Below are positions 32,436 to 45,399 of a DNA stretch of 64,000 nt, one piece after another. Under the pieces are notes generated by a model, which worked only from the letters and a program-made list of their open reading frames with translations, was not told where the DNA came from and did no database searches. This DNA comes from Adiantum capillus-veneris. Its lineage: Eukaryota > Streptophyta > Polypodiopsida > Polypodiales > Pteridaceae. Position numbers and translations under genes: made by a program. The stretch spans positions 155,418,045 to 155,482,044 of the forward strand of contig CM043950.1 in NCBI GenBank assembly GCA_014529385.2, written 5' to 3'. Every line of letters starts with the position of its first letter. The stretch's first letter is position 1.

Positions 32436-34344
32436 ACTTCTAACTGTACTGTAATCGTAGGAAGAATTGCAAGAATTCAAGCGGCGATGCTCTGACAACA
32501 GTTTTGTTGTTCTTCTTTGGGACCCATTTCTTTGCGATTATTGGCTGTTTTGTTGCTGGCTCTCATTTGGGAACCCATACTTGCCCGTGCTTCGTTTGTG
32601 TTTGAAGAGACTTCTTTGGGATCCACCTTTTTGTTGTGTGAGTCGACAGTGGTCTTTGATTCAGTCCTTGTACGCTTGGTTGGGGACAGGATTCAGGCTT
32701 TGAAAGTTGATATTGTGGTTGTTTTGGAATCCAAATGAATTCTTGACTTTTTCGTGCTTGAATCAACTTCGTTGGAGCCCAAACCTGAGTTGTGAAATCT
32801 TGCGACTTTGTGATATCCTTACCCGTTCGTGTACACTTTCCTTGTTTTTGTTTTGGTGTTGGATCTTGTGATTTGTCATTAGAGATCTTTGTCTTCTTGA
32901 TCCATATCTGTTTTTGGCCGATCTGGCTTTTTGGTATCCAGATTTGTCGAGCTTTTTGGCTTTGACTTGTTGTCCTGTTCTTTTGACCTGTCATGGTTGT
33001 TGCTGATAGTGATGGCCAGAGTTGATGATAGGGGATGTCGTAAGATTCATCACTATCGCTACTATCCTCAGCAAGGTTGACTTCTTGTACTTTCCCTTGA
33101 TTTTTTGGATGGTAGTGGAAAGTTACTGTCTGTTTGCTCGTGGGTGGTGGTTTCTTGGAGGACTTTTCTAGCCCATTGATTAGAGCATTGTTAGCTCGTT
33201 GCTCTGGTCGTATTCCTCCTAGCTGAGTCTTTGCATACTTATTAGGAGCTTTGTATGAGGATGTTTGTGGTGGCTATGTCTTCACCGAGGACTTTGGAAT
33301 CCACTTTTGATGCACTTTATTCGTGTAGCGATGACATTGATTCCCGGGTCGTTGATCTTCATGAAGCTCAAAGTGTTCTACAGAGTCATAGAACTCGTCG
33401 TCTTCTTCATCTTTTGATTCTCCACATTTCTTTGTTTGCTCCTTATTTCGAGAGCTTGTTGATGTCTGGTTCTCTTCGTTTTCCTGGATTACACTCACTG
33501 CAAAATAAGGAATGACATCATAGCCATTTTCATCACAAAACTTTGTTGTGGGAGCATCCTCCACGGCGCACACGTCCAGAGTAGCCAAGATGTGTTCCCA
33601 TCCAAAAGGCTCTAACTCTTCTTCAGGAAATGGTTCTGGGATATAGTCCCTATCCTCTATAACTCGCTCTAGGATACATTCCTCACGTTTCAAGCTACCA
33701 CATTGTGAAGCTCCACACATCCACAATTCTTTAGGCTTACCTAACCAAGCTGGAAGTTCTGATCCTGCTACTGTGGCGGAATCAAACTCCTCTACCGGTG
33801 TTCTCGTCACATCCCTATAGCTATGGTCCCTCAAGTTTATCTTTGTTATGGTTTTCATATGTCTCAGGTATATATGGTCATAACCCCAATCTTGGACCAT
33901 TTTCAATTGTCGCATGAATGGTCTTCCCAGAATGATGTCATAGTTTTTCTTCTTGCCAAAGTCAACAACAGCAAAAGTGTGTTCATATTCAATGCCACAA
34001 GAAGTAACAAATACTTTTTCTAGCAGTCCTAGGGGCTTTTTCTTGTGTCCGTTTGCAAGCTGCAGGGTCATTCGTGTGGATATCAAGGCACGTTTTCCCC
34101 ATTTTTTCCAAACCTCTTTGGTTGCAATGGCCACACCAGCTCCACTGTCAAGGATTGCCGTGGTTTTTACACCATTGAATTCCATAGGAAGGGTGGTGTT
34201 TCCATCTTCTCCCTCGTAATACTCGGCTACCTTGTTTAATGGCACTGGCCTAGTATTTAGTTGAGGCATTTCAAGTTCTTTGATGCCTTCCTCGATTTGA
34301 GTCATTGGGGTTTTTACACCAAATTTCTCTAGACATTTACCCAC
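32436..34344 (-). pseudogene. Aspartic protease with W-[IVA]-P-K repeat tail
   Basis: One minus-strand frame runs about 636 codons, broken by TAG (33274) and TGA (32563), both at positions where CAG or CGA would keep it open. The protease lies at about 34230-33830: TTAILDSGAGVAIATKEVWK (catalytic DSG), then the flap-side YDIILGRPFMRQLKMVQDWG. The acidic middle part (EERILERVIEDRDYIPEPFP-like, then EENQTSTSSRNKEQTKKCGE) leads to a tail with eight spaced motifs: QKWIPK, QIWIPK, QIWIKK, QVWAPT, FIWIPK, KRWIPK, QVWVPK, KKWVPK. The tail is Lys/Gln/Ser-rich, basic and probably unstructured. The start at 34344 is nominal; gag-protease fusion by frameshift is likely. Confidence 0.8.
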
Positions 34345-35239
34345 ATGTTTGGTCTTATTTTGAGCAACTCGGCTAACATTATTGTACAGGTGATTGGGGT
34401 AGATAGAATATCTACTAGCCCCTTTGAATCGATGGCCTTGTTGGGAGACAGTCTCTTTGATGGGACTGCAACCACATTTGACTTGGTCTCGTACTCTCCC
34501 ATGTAGGACGGTAGTGTTCTTAGTGAATGGGGTTGACTATCCATAGATTGTACAGATCCTTTGTCGCCCCAATACGATCGTACGTCTAGAGTCATTTGAG
34601 ATCCAGTCTCAAATTCCTCTATTGGTGGTAGAAACACTCCTCGTTCATCACCAGTCTTGTCTACTCATCTTCTTGGGTCATCGGCTTCATTGCCTCTCTG
34701 ACTTGTTTCCACAATTCGTCAAGACCATCTATCTCTTTACAATCCTTAGGTATAGCTTGGTGAAATCCCTCGGAAGAGTTATCCATGGTATTCAGTACTA
34801 TCCTTGGTTCTAATGCTCGGTCTTTGAGGTTTGGTCTGTGCTCATGACTAGAATCTGGCTCTTTTAGTTCCTGGTTTGGTGGGATTACTTGCGTAGGCAT
34901 GACACGGATCACATCCTCAGGTTTTGCAACTAGTGGTTCTAGTAAAGCTTGGGCTGTTTGAATCATTTTCTGGCACATTTCAAACCTTTGCTTTTCTAGT
35001 TCCACATAGGGATATGTCATCCACTTGTGTTCTTGGGTTTGGTTGTTTTTGAGCCTCACATCATAGGCTTTCAAGAGGGCATCTAATGTCTCATTAACCT
35101 TCTCTGCCAACACAGATCCTCCTGAACTAGCACTTCTCGGTTTCTCATCCGTGGATGGTTCTTCTAGAGGTTTGTCGTGATTTTCCTGATTTGGTTTGGG
35201 TTTTTCGGGCAATCGGGGATCAAGTGAGTGATGCCACAC
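34329..35239 (-). pseudogene. Gag C-terminal/protease linker, frameshifted
   Basis: Two pieces in different frames (35239-34661 and 34637-34329) connect the gag zinc-knuckle part with the protease. The first has LAEKVNETLDALLKAYDVRL and ELEKQRFEMCQKMIQTAQAL, helical and matched by the decayed copy near 53290-53210 (KRMEMCRRLVETTQALMQLE). No enzymatic motif. Confidence 0.65.
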
Positions 35240-37014
35240 TCAAGACAATAGGCATTTACTTCAGTGATCTCCGTATGAGGACATTGTTTGACCAAGTGGT
35301 TGTCACGACTTTTGTGACAATCTGTCTCTGGTTGAGGAGATTCTTTTAGCATTTCCTCTTGGCTATAAGCAAGCTTTGACCTAGATAAGCCGCTATTTGC
35401 AATGAATCGCAATGTCCTTTCGTCTATTTCATACCTTCTTTCTTTTGACTGAAACCCAGGAGGTGGAGGTTGTACCGGCCTCACCACTCCATGTGTTTCT
35501 CTCACATTTTGTTGCTCTGAAGGGTAGTACACACTTTGGTTGCTATACCACATTGTAGCTGGTACTGGCATTGGTTTATTTGATGCTTCCATCATTGGCA
35601 TGTATCTCATGTCTACCTGCATTCTAGCACCTGGCAGCGGAGGTTGTTGTCCTAAGACAAGCTGTGGCCTTAAAACTCCTACTGGTCCTGGCACATTCCC
35701 CGTAATGTATCTAGGTGGAGTAGGTGCTTCTGGAACAGGTTGTACATACCTCTCCCTAGAATTTTCCATGCTATAATAGCACTCTTCCCCCATATGGTTC
35801 GTCCATTTTCTGTCAATTTCACACCACTTCGGCTCTCCCGAATCAGACCTTACAAGAGGAATCAATCTCTTGACCAAGTCGTCGATAAGCTTTTCTTGAT
35901 CAATAGGTGCCGTTGGCTTGGCAATGGACTCACTTATCTGTGAAACACTGTGCTGAGAGGATGTGTCATCTCCTTGACTCATTAAGTCCTTTTCTTTGTA
36001 TGCCTCACAGTTATCCACTAGATAAAGAGCTTCTTTGATCAACTCGTTTAGCGTCATCCTCCTTATCATATGAGGATCCTTTTGAAAGCCCGCATGTCTC
36101 ATTCCCTAGATAAAGATCATCATCAGTCGTGCTTGTGTAGGTAATTCCACTCTCGGACAGAGCTTAACATATCTCTTGAGCCGTAATGATGCTTTGCGTA
36201 CTGATTCATTCTCTTTCTGTTTGAATCCATGGATTTGCGAGACCGTGTTGTGAGCAATGCCTTTTGGCGAGAATTCTTCAATAAACTCCTCAAACAGCTC
36301 ATCTAGGGTCTCAAAATCCCATTTTTCCACCGAGTCGAACCATGTAGCTGCATCATCTTCTAGAGTCAATCCAAATCCCGCAAACTGTGTCGCAAAACCT
36401 GAAACTTCCTCTGCTCTAATCACTCTTCTAAAAGCCGCTACGTGATCTCTCGGATCTTTATCTCCGGAGTATTTTCTGTTTACCCATTTCTAGACTTGGG
36501 ATGGTTTAACTCGTCGATTGTCTACAAGTCTAACCAGAGACTCTCCCAATCCTTCTCTTGTTATCGCTCTTGAAGGGAATCCTGGTGGCTCTCTTTTTGG
36601 AATTCCTATAGGAATTCTCATGTTTGGTGGAGGCATTTGTGGTCCTTCATTGACCAAATATCCACCTCTTTCTAGTACAGTCTGTGGATTTGTGCTTTCT
36701 ACAACTCTGTATTCTCGTCCATACTTGTCGACAACTATAGATCTCCATTGACAGTCGACTCCGTATGTGTAGACATATAAGAGCTTGTAATCAGTTATCT
36801 CTTCTAGGTATGGATCTGAGCACCTATAAAGATTGACCTCATTGTCGTCAATGTATCTATATAGTCCTTCACTCTCATGACCAATCATCCAAACTCTCTC
36901 AACAAGATGGATCTTTATCAATTGCAAGTTTGGAAGATCCATTGTGGGAGGATATTCCTCTATCGTCGGGATCTCCAAGCTTGTGTAAGCTGTGTTTGAA
37001 TCTAGGGTAGACAT
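35164..37014 (-). pseudogene. Gag polyprotein of element 2 with two in-frame TAG stops
   Basis: One frame from ATG 37014 to about 35164, broken only by TAG at 36490 and TAG at 36106. The N-terminal part (MSTLDSNTAYTSLEIPTIEE) is followed by the capsid: KYSGDKDPRDHVAAFRRVIR, LTLEDDAATWFDSVEKWDFE, LFEEFIEEFSPKGIAHNTVS, which is the retrotransposon gag domain (W-F and E-F..EF motifs). A Pro-rich linker follows, then a zinc knuckle CLECGITHLIPDC (CX2CX4HX4C) near the C-terminus. Both stops sit where CAG (Gln) is expected. Confidence 0.85.
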
Positions 37015-37469
37015 AATTTCTGGGCTTAAGAGCTTATGCTTGGTTCAAGTAGACTTAGTCCACTGTGTTCAAGTGCTTTGGTTAGGGAAAAGTCGAAACT
37101 ATGTCCAAAACCACAACCGTTTCGTCACAATTCTCGCAAATTGTCGCTTTCAGACACCCCTAACTTGCGGATGAATTTTGAGGCCTCAAACGATGTTTTT
37201 TTCAAAGTTGACCTAAATGGTTTCCGTTGGCATACATATAGTTCAAGTTTTGCTCTACGATGTGTAGAGCCGCTCTCAGGCTACGTTTTGATATAAAAAC
37301 TTTTCCAATCCGATACCGTTTGTGAAAGTTATGGCCAAAACAGTGAAATGCAGTTTAGAATGGTCAAAATGAGTCCAAATTCAATTTTAAAAGAAGATTT
37401 GGGATCTCTGTGACAGTGTGAACACTTCTGTATGATCAAAAGTACAGTTGGAGCCTAAAACTAGCCTAG

Positions 37470-39172
37470 AGACATCCTACGCGTAGGATGTCTTTATGCT
37501 CAGAATTTAACAAAATTTGGTCCAGGGACTCCCCTTAAGTCCAACAACACAATGGTATGCTCAGATTTTAATTTGGACCTAAAAATGGCATTGAGACATC
37601 CTACGCGTAGGATGTCTTTTTGCTCAGAATGACTTGAAATTTTCACCCCAGCTTCTCCTTGATGTCCTGATCACAGTGGTGTGCTCATAAGTTGGTTTGG
37701 AGTCCTAAATCAAGCTGGAGACATCCTACGCGTAGGATGTCTAACCGCTCAGATTTTGTCCAAACTTGAACTGTAGCTTCCCCTTGATGTGCTAAACTCA
37801 CAGTTATTTTTACTTTTTGATTCTGACACCTATAGGTTGGTGAAATGATCAAGAATCTGTTCCAAAAGCCTGATGTCTATTCTGATGAATTCCCAAGTCA
37901 AATCAACTCCAAATTGGACCAAATTTGCATAGGAGGCTTGCCTAAGGCTATATGACAACATGGTATGGTCACAGGAGAATTTTGGTCTCAGAATCATGCA
38001 GTAGACATCCTACGCGTAGGATGTCTTTTTGCTCAGAATTGCCCCAAATTTGAATAACAAACTCTCCTTAAGGTACTGATCACTGTGGTATGCTCAGAAT
38101 TTTCTTTAGAGTCCAAAATCACAGAGAAGACATCCTATGCATAGGATGTCTTTTTGGCCTGTTTGACCCCAAACTTGTCCCACAGCTTTCCCTTGATGTC
38201 AGTAACCCAGTGGTATGCTTAGATTTGAGTTCGGATTTCAAAAGTCCCAAATTTTAGCTGTTCTTGCCTTTTTCAGTCAAAAGTGCTAAAGTCCGCTTTG
38301 AACCCAATTTTCTCACCCAAATGAGCTGAAAACTCTCACATGCACTCAAAACATCATGTATAACATGCACATGAAGTCACCCTATAGTTTGGTCTCAAAA
38401 TTTATGCCTTGGACACAATTTGGGTAAGATGTCTGGCAATTCTCGTCTTTTGGCTTTGATCTGTCAAAATTTGGTCAAATTTCCACTTTCCAGGTGAAAA
38501 TAGGGTAAAACCTACCTTCTAAACACACTGGTAATCTCAGATTTTCAAAATTTCCACCAGATCACCCTGTAGACATCCTACGCATAGGATGTCTACTGCT
38601 TATTTTTTCAGACTGAAGTGTCCCTGATGCTTCTTATGCTCTCAGCAAGTGCAAGTATGCTTCACAATTGCAAAAACATGCAAAAATCACTCAATTTAAG
38701 CCTTTTCTAAAATTTTGTGTTTTCTGACTCTGCCTTTTGGCTTTTGATCAACAAAAATAGGGAAAAACACCCAAGTCAATATGTCACTAGGGTAAAACCT
38801 ACCCTTTGAACCCACTGGTAACCTCCGTTTCCCCAAATTCCCTACCAAAAGTGCCCTGGAGACATCCTACGTGTAGGATGTCTACTGATGAAATTTTTGG
38901 CAGAATTCATCCACAGGCCTCCCCAAGTCTTGAGCACTACTTTTCAAGCATTCCTACCAGTTTTTATGCAAAATTGTGCTCAAAATCTTAAGTTTCTTGT
39001 TTTCGCATTTTTGACGCTCCGTCTTTGGTCTTTTGGGTGTGAAGAGTTGGTCAAAACTCTAGTTTCAACGTATACTTAGGGAAAACCCCCCCTTATGAAC
39101 ACACTGGTGCAGTGAGAATTTTCAAATTTGGTCTCCAGAACCCCCTTGAGACATCCTACGCGTAGGATGTCT
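37470..39172. repeat. Array of eight 24-nt palindromes in the leader of element 2
   Basis: The unit is AGACATCCTACG followed by its exact reverse complement. Copies start at 37470, 37594, 37719, 38003, 38128, 38571, 38860 and 39149 (spacings 124, 125, 284, 125, 443, 289, 289). Five are perfect with an ACGCGT centre; 38128 is perfect with an ATGCAT centre; 38571 and 38860 have one changed base in the centre. The outer 10 nt on each side are invariant in all eight, while the 100-265 bp between copies has drifted. Shared flanks (CCCACTGGTAACCTC..., TTTTTGCTCAGAAT, GTGGTATGCTCAGA) show that the units arose as 125-bp and 289-bp tandem repeats. They lie between the primer site and gag. Confidence 0.95.
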
Positions 39173-39695
39173 ATGTTTACAGAATTGCAGGTTTTCTTCA
39201 CAGAACCCTTGCAAATGCTCTTTTATATGTACAACATCAGTCAGTCATACAAAATTATCCACAAAAGCTTGTTTAATGCATTTTTACCCTCAAAAGCACA
39301 CTTTTTTGTGATTTCAAATGCAATCAAGCACTTTAGCAAATAATTCAGTGTTGAATAGCTCTAGATCAGAATCGGATCACTTACCTAAAGCTACTCCTAC
39401 AAATCATATGGGGTTTTGCATCTATGAGTAGAAAAACGCTTCACTGCCACACATGGACTAGTAAACGCTTTTATCACCTCACAAATCACTCGACCACCAA
39501 CAACTACTCTAATCCACAGATCCTAACTAAACCTATCTAGTCGTAGACCCTCGCAAGACACACGCTTCCTAGCTATCCACTTGATCGCGGAATATCCTCT
39601 TCCGGATCCACTTAAGAAAAACGCTTTCTTTAGCCGAAACTAAATCAAGCAACCATCACACGAGTGTTAATAGGAAACCTACTTAGGTCCTTGTG

Positions 39696-39713
39696 TCCCC
39701 GGCAACGGCGCCA
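39696..39713 (-). other. Primer binding site of element 2 (Tat/Ogre type)
   Basis: Minus strand TGGCGCCGTTGCCGGGGA, the primer site typical of plant Tat/Ogre elements (tRNA-Arg), one base from the LTR. Confidence 0.92.
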
Positions 39714-39714
39714 A

Positions 39715-40671
39715 TGTTGGATGGAGAGCGACTCACACACCCATGAAGTGCATGCAAACACTACCTAGATCAACATAATGTCAATTGAGGACACAGATGA
39801 CACAATAGGCACACGGAGGAAATCTCTTTAGCTTGTCAGGCTGAGACCATCCTACACATACAGCACTCTGGAAGTCCAACTAAACCACAATCAAGAACCT
39901 CACTGCTCTCAACTACACCACCTAGCCACATACACACATACGGAAGGTAACTCACCTAATCATGCCATATTCATATGAAACTTAAGGAACACCATCCCCT
40001 CACTAGGATACACCTGTCCCTAAGCTTCTACACTCAAAACCCTCACTCTAAACCCATCTGCGGAAAATGCGTAGGATGACAGAGCATAATTTTGAAAGTG
40101 CCCGAAACTAAAATTTATGAGTACCTATGCGTAGCTTATGTCGCCACAATTCTATAGACTACTAGCATGCAGAAAACAGATATCGTTTGATACACTTACA
40201 ACCACAAATAGCTCGTAGATGCATCGGCGTGTGCACTTCGTCTTGCGTGGAATGCATGGCGTTGTCGCATAGCTCTCCTCGAGCCTACAACAATGGTGCA
40301 GTCGGATCTCCAATGTGTTGAGCGAGCAGGACGTAGCAAGAAGATGAAGCTCACACTCACTCTCTTTCTCCCTCTCACACAGTAGACGGCAAAGCTAAAG
40401 TTTGATTATGATAAAAGTCCTTTTACAAAATGACCTAGGTACCTTATATACTAAGGCAACCTTAGGTTTAACCAAAAATGGGGTTGAAAGGGTCAAATGG
40501 CTTTGTACTTACAATCTGGAAGTTCCATTGCACCCCGGCTTCTGAAACTAGAATAACTACTCATTACAAATGACGTTTATAGCCATAATCCGTAGCATTT
40601 CATAACTCGCAAAAGATACGACTTTGGTACGAAACTTGAGTTATGTTGTGTTATTGACCCAGCGGTCAACA
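39715..40671 (-). repeat. 5' LTR of element 2 (957 bp)
   Basis: Collinear with 29133-30093. Minus-strand TATATAAG at 40443-40450. The right edge CGGTCAACA is followed by the target duplication TTCAT. Confidence 0.95.
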
Positions 40672-41950
40672 TTCATTCAAAGTTTCCATCCCAATATTTA
40701 ATACCAACCTGGTAAAGAGAATGGTGTAGTTGATGCTTTGAGTAGAAGACTCTTTTAAAATGTATCAACCATTGCATGTACTTCATTTGAATATATGTCT
40801 AATACTTATGTGCAAGATGATAATTTTAAGACCACATTGTTCCATATGCTTGAAATTATTCTCACACATTTTTGAAGTATGCAATTTTGTTTATTTCAAG
40901 CATAAATATTGTGCCACACAACCTTTTCATCATTTGATTGTTAAAGAATTTCATAGACCACCTTATGCTAGACATAGAGGTTTTGAAGCTACATTTCAAA
41001 ATTTATGTCATTATTTTTATTGGACAACTATGAAAAATGATGTTAAATTGTATGTTTCATCTTGTTTAATCTACCAAATGATTCAATATACCTCTAATAA
41101 GAAATTGTGTCCCTTGCATCTTCTCGCCATTGTTAAAAAACCTCAAGACAGTATTTCAATGGATTTTGTAACTAGGTTTTCACTCACTATTCACAGGTAC
41201 TATATGATTTGGTATATCATTGATATTTTTCCTAAGCAAGTATATTTCATAAGGTATAAGAAAACTTTCATAGCACATCAAGCTACACTTCTATTTCTCC
41301 AAACTATCTTTTCACACCATGGTTTATTGAAGGTAATAAATTTTGATCAAGATTCCAAACTTTGTAGTATTTTTTGGACTATAGTCTTTGAAAATCTTGG
41401 TACTACACTTGATTTTACTTCTGCATTTCCTCCTGATTCAAACGGTCAAATAGAAGTAACTAACCACATGGTGATTGATTTATTTAAAGCTTGTATTCAT
41501 TCTTAACCAAAGACATGGTATGGTTACCTATATATTTTATAGATTTTTTGTAAGAATGTCACTCACTCTGCTACAGGTAATGTCCATTTGATATTCTCTT
41601 GTTTCATTTCTTTCTAAATTGTGCATGCTATTGCTAATAATTTCACTCTTAGTTTTCATGAAATTCATACAAGTATTCATTTTTCCATCAAGCATGCCAA
41701 TAAGCATTGCAAAACACAGATGTTTAAGGAAGGTGATTATGTTGTGCTTGAAATTGAGAAATCAATGATTAAAAGTGTTGACACCAATTTCTTTGTAAAA
41801 CTTGCTCCATGTTTTTATGGTCCTTTTAAAATATTTTGTATCATTAATGATGTTTCATTTCATTTAGGATTACCATCACATTTGCATATTCACAATTGCA
41901 TTCCACATAAGCCTCTCACTACGACCCCTACCTTCATGCCCTATCTATGA
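40672..41950 (+). pseudogene. Gypsy relic D: RNase H end, integrase and C-terminal domain
   Basis: Continues 29030-29132 across the inserted element. RNase H ends YQPGKENGVVDALSRR. Integrase is open for 248 codons (40760-41506): zinc-finger region HHLIVKEFHRPPYARHRGFE, core SISMDFVTRFSL, IDIFPKQVYF, FDQDSKLCSIFW and LDFTSAFPPDSNGQIEVTNH (D, D, E retained). The C-terminal barrel at 41621-41950 reads FKEGDYVVLEIEKS, LAPCFYGPFKIF and IHNCIPHKPL. It is AT-rich, unlike the LTR elements inserted in it, and is the oldest layer here. Confidence 0.88.
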
Positions 41951-42938
41951 GGATGCACCTTCACTTGAAGACGAAGAAGAACAACTCATTTATGCAAGTG
42001 TTTGATCATGAGATCACCACTACACACTAGCATGATTACCTGTATATATTTATTGGCCTTTAAGGGACACCTTAGAGAGATGCCAAATGGATGTCTAGAT
42101 TTTTCGCAATTTTCCACATCTTCTCTCTAGTTTTCATCACGCATGGTCCAGTTGAGTCTTTATTCAGAATTTAAAGACAATTACTATTCCTGGATAGAGA
42201 GATGTTATGATATTGGTCACCCTTATATTGGATGTGGTTAGCATTACAATTGGAAAAATTTGGTTTGTAGTGGTTAATTATTAATTATTATTTTGGTTTG
42301 TAGTGTTAATTATTATTATTATCTTTATTTTTTAATTAATGTTTAGTTGATGTTGTGTAAATTAGAGGACATGAAATTGAGGAGAACATTTCAACAAATT
42401 TAAGCTATATATTCAATAAAGCATTTAGTTCTAGCACAAGTGGCTCTTACATATTTTATTTGCATCGAATAAGTTGACATTGCTCACTTTGTACGTAAGT
42501 CGTGAAACCAACCCCCCATTATGATTCATGCAATAAGTTGTGAGAGCCTTTAGCTTTTGGCACTACTTTAGCTTAATAAACTATCAAATAGCCAACTCCA
42601 AAAGGGTACTAAGGATTTTGGGCGCTAATATTCTAGGCCATTTTTATGCAAGATTCTCTATCTCTCTCTCTCTCTCTCTCATACTATTTTGTGTTTGTGC
42701 TATTTTGTCACCATCTCTGTCCTTACAAGATTTCATCATCTCTCACTATATTTATTTGCATGTTTGTTTGTGTGTGTAGATTGACTTAGTCTTTGTCTAC
42801 TTGTGCATGTCATTGAATAAGGGAGAGATAGTGAGAGGTGTGATAAGTATGTGTGTGTTGAGAGATTGAGAATTTGGTTACCATTCTCCCTTTCGTCCAA
42901 AATCCACTGCGTTGCCAATTTAAACATGTTTTAAACGA
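41951..42938. other. AT-rich stretch, possible decayed gypsy 3' end
   Basis: No coding domain. (CT)n at about 42659-42690. Nothing else recognised. Confidence 0.4.
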
Positions 42939-43360
42939 TGGGTACATCCTAGATCCACTAATTGGTCAGTCATAGCAGGTTTCGGATTGATGGGTGAATC
43001 CAAGAACTATCACTTTAGACACTTTAAGGATGTTTTTGAAGGTAGGTGCATCCTGGATCATCCATTTGGTGACTTTAAGAAACTTATAGAAAATAGATGA
43101 ATCCTAGATCTACCACTTGGTGCATCTTAGGCTCACCACTTTCCCATTCTAAATATGTCTTTGAAGATAATGTGTATCCTAGGTTCCCCAGTTGCTATCT
43201 GGTGTATCCTAGATTTACCACTTGGACAATTTAAGCAAGTTAGGGAAAGATGAATGCATTGTACATTTGGAAAGATGAATGAATTGCGGCTAATTTAATT
43301 GAAATGTGAACAATAGGGGCATCCTAGATCAACTACTTGGCCATTTAACTTCAAATATGA
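42939..43360. repeat. Diverged tandem repeat, GTGCATCCTAGATC-type
   Basis: Seven or more copies of GGTGCATCCTAGATCTACCACTTGG-like words at irregular 30-110 bp intervals, for example near 42942, 43045, 43099, 43121, 43170, 43202 and 43320. Confidence 0.6.
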
Positions 43361-45131
43361 ATTATCCCTCACTTTTATCCTACTCATTTTGAATCCATAC
43401 TTGTCTTTAATTTATCTTTTTTGAACATTTGAATCTCAAATCCACATGTGGTGATTCCAAAGCATTTTAAATTCAAATCAAAATTTAAAGAGTCTACTTT
43501 AAGCATGTCCTGTATTATTATATAGAAGATAGATAACAAGACCACATATCTAAAAGATATCAAGAAACACACCTCTTTAAGATAATTGTGTATCGTGTGT
43601 TGATTTTTCTTGAACCCTGCATTGACACTAAAGTAGACTGCATCTCTACTAGTGTGTTGCATGCACATACGTACGTACCTATCAAAAGTGAGTAGCTATT
43701 ATACCTTCAAACCACATGTTGGTGCCCCCAAAAACTGTGTGATTGGCTGTGTCGATCACATCCACATAAATGGGGGCAACCACCCCAATACTTAACCATT
43801 TACATTATAAAATTATCCCTATCTTGATAACATAGTAGTTAATGAAAGTAGCTTATGCAAAGAGTTTTATCAAGATTTGAAAATGTAACTATTTGGATAG
43901 TAGTGCTAACGGAGAGAGCATCTTAAGGGGAGTCGTCCCTTAACATTGTAAATTATTTTGGATTTCTAATGTAACTCTCCCACTCTTCAGGGTTTGGGAA
44001 AAAATCATTTTCACAAGCATTCACAATTCCTTTTTATGGGTTTTTAAAGAGGAAATTTTGAAATTTTGGGCAGCTTTTACTAACTTTACATTATTTTTGA
44101 CCTAAATCTAGCCCAAGAGTTTTTCTTTTTTCTCTTCCTCTCAACCAATCTTTTTGAATTTCAAAGCATCACGATTCGAAGTTTAGACACTTTTCTTGAG
44201 CATTTGCGCTCTTATGTTTGAAAAAAATGTGTCCAAGTAAGTGCCAAGTCCCAACTGGAGAATTGGTCGTGTGTGTAAATGGAGGTAACAAGCATGGTGT
44301 ACTTGCACAACATAGAAAATAACATGCTACAAGCATTAAAACCACCCACACATCTACATACGTGATGAACCCTACTTGCACATAATTCAAGTTATATACG
44401 ATCTAAGAGAGAAATAGAGTATAACAACCACAAAAGCACGTGCAAGTGCACCTTTTAGAGTGGAGTGCTACATAGGCTTGGTGAAAGAGGAGGGGTGACA
44501 AGAAAGAAGAAGAACACAAACATTGGGTGTAATCTCCCCCAGTGCAAGAGTGCACACTTTCCTCTTGCACGTATTTACTTATGGATTTCTTGAATGCTCA
44601 AAATGTTTACAAATTGTTCGTCTGGACATAAAGTGAACATAGCTCATAAAGAGCTATTTAATAATACAATATCAATAAACATGCTATCCTTTTTGTACTT
44701 TTTGTTGACTGCTTATGACTTTGCCACTTGTCAGGTTCAATAAATAAATATTTAGCCATTTTTGTTACATTTTTTACGATTGGTAAAATAAATTCAATTG
44801 AAAATAAGATATGAGGAAAGAAAGAGATTTATATAAATCAATAAATTAAATCAAGTTCTTTATCACAAAAATTAGAGTGTTCAAAGATTCATTAATATTT
44901 CACCTTACAATGGTCTTCAATACTTCTTAATAGTTCTAATATGGTGTACCCAATGAATCTCTTTGTGAAATCCTTCAACCACTAGATCAAAGTTATTTCA
45001 ATCTTGAAGTACATCATTGGAAGTTCCTATTCATCTCTCTGAATGAAGACACAAACATGTGCTCCCTCGCATGTTCATCTTACCATTCTTGCATAAGTGA
45101 CCTATTAGATAGAGGCATCTGCAGGTGAAAA
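43361..45131. other. AT-rich intergenic sequence
   Basis: Only short open frames with no recognised domain (for example 43668-43384 minus and 44390-44169 minus). No repeat class identified. Confidence 0.45.
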
Positions 45132-45399
45132 TCCTAAGTGTGTTCACATCTCTACCACATATATGGTAACAAATCCCCCTTGGGAGTGATGCAGTGAATG
45201 AGAGCTAGAACATAGTATATAGGGAAGTTCCATTCCATTAAGAAAATGATCAATCCACAAAGGGAAGCAAGCCCAAAGCTTTGTGGAAAGATTTGAACTT
45301 CTCATGAGGCAATGTCTTCATGAACAAACACTACAAGAGGTTCTTTGCACTTGTGACTGCCTTAGGGAAGAAAATACATGGGGATATTTTTATCCCCGA

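Noticed and set aside
37470-39172. CRISPR-like array (regular palindromic repeats)
   Set aside because: The spacers are 100-420 bp, related to each other as tandem units, and lie in a plant retrotransposon leader without cas genes.
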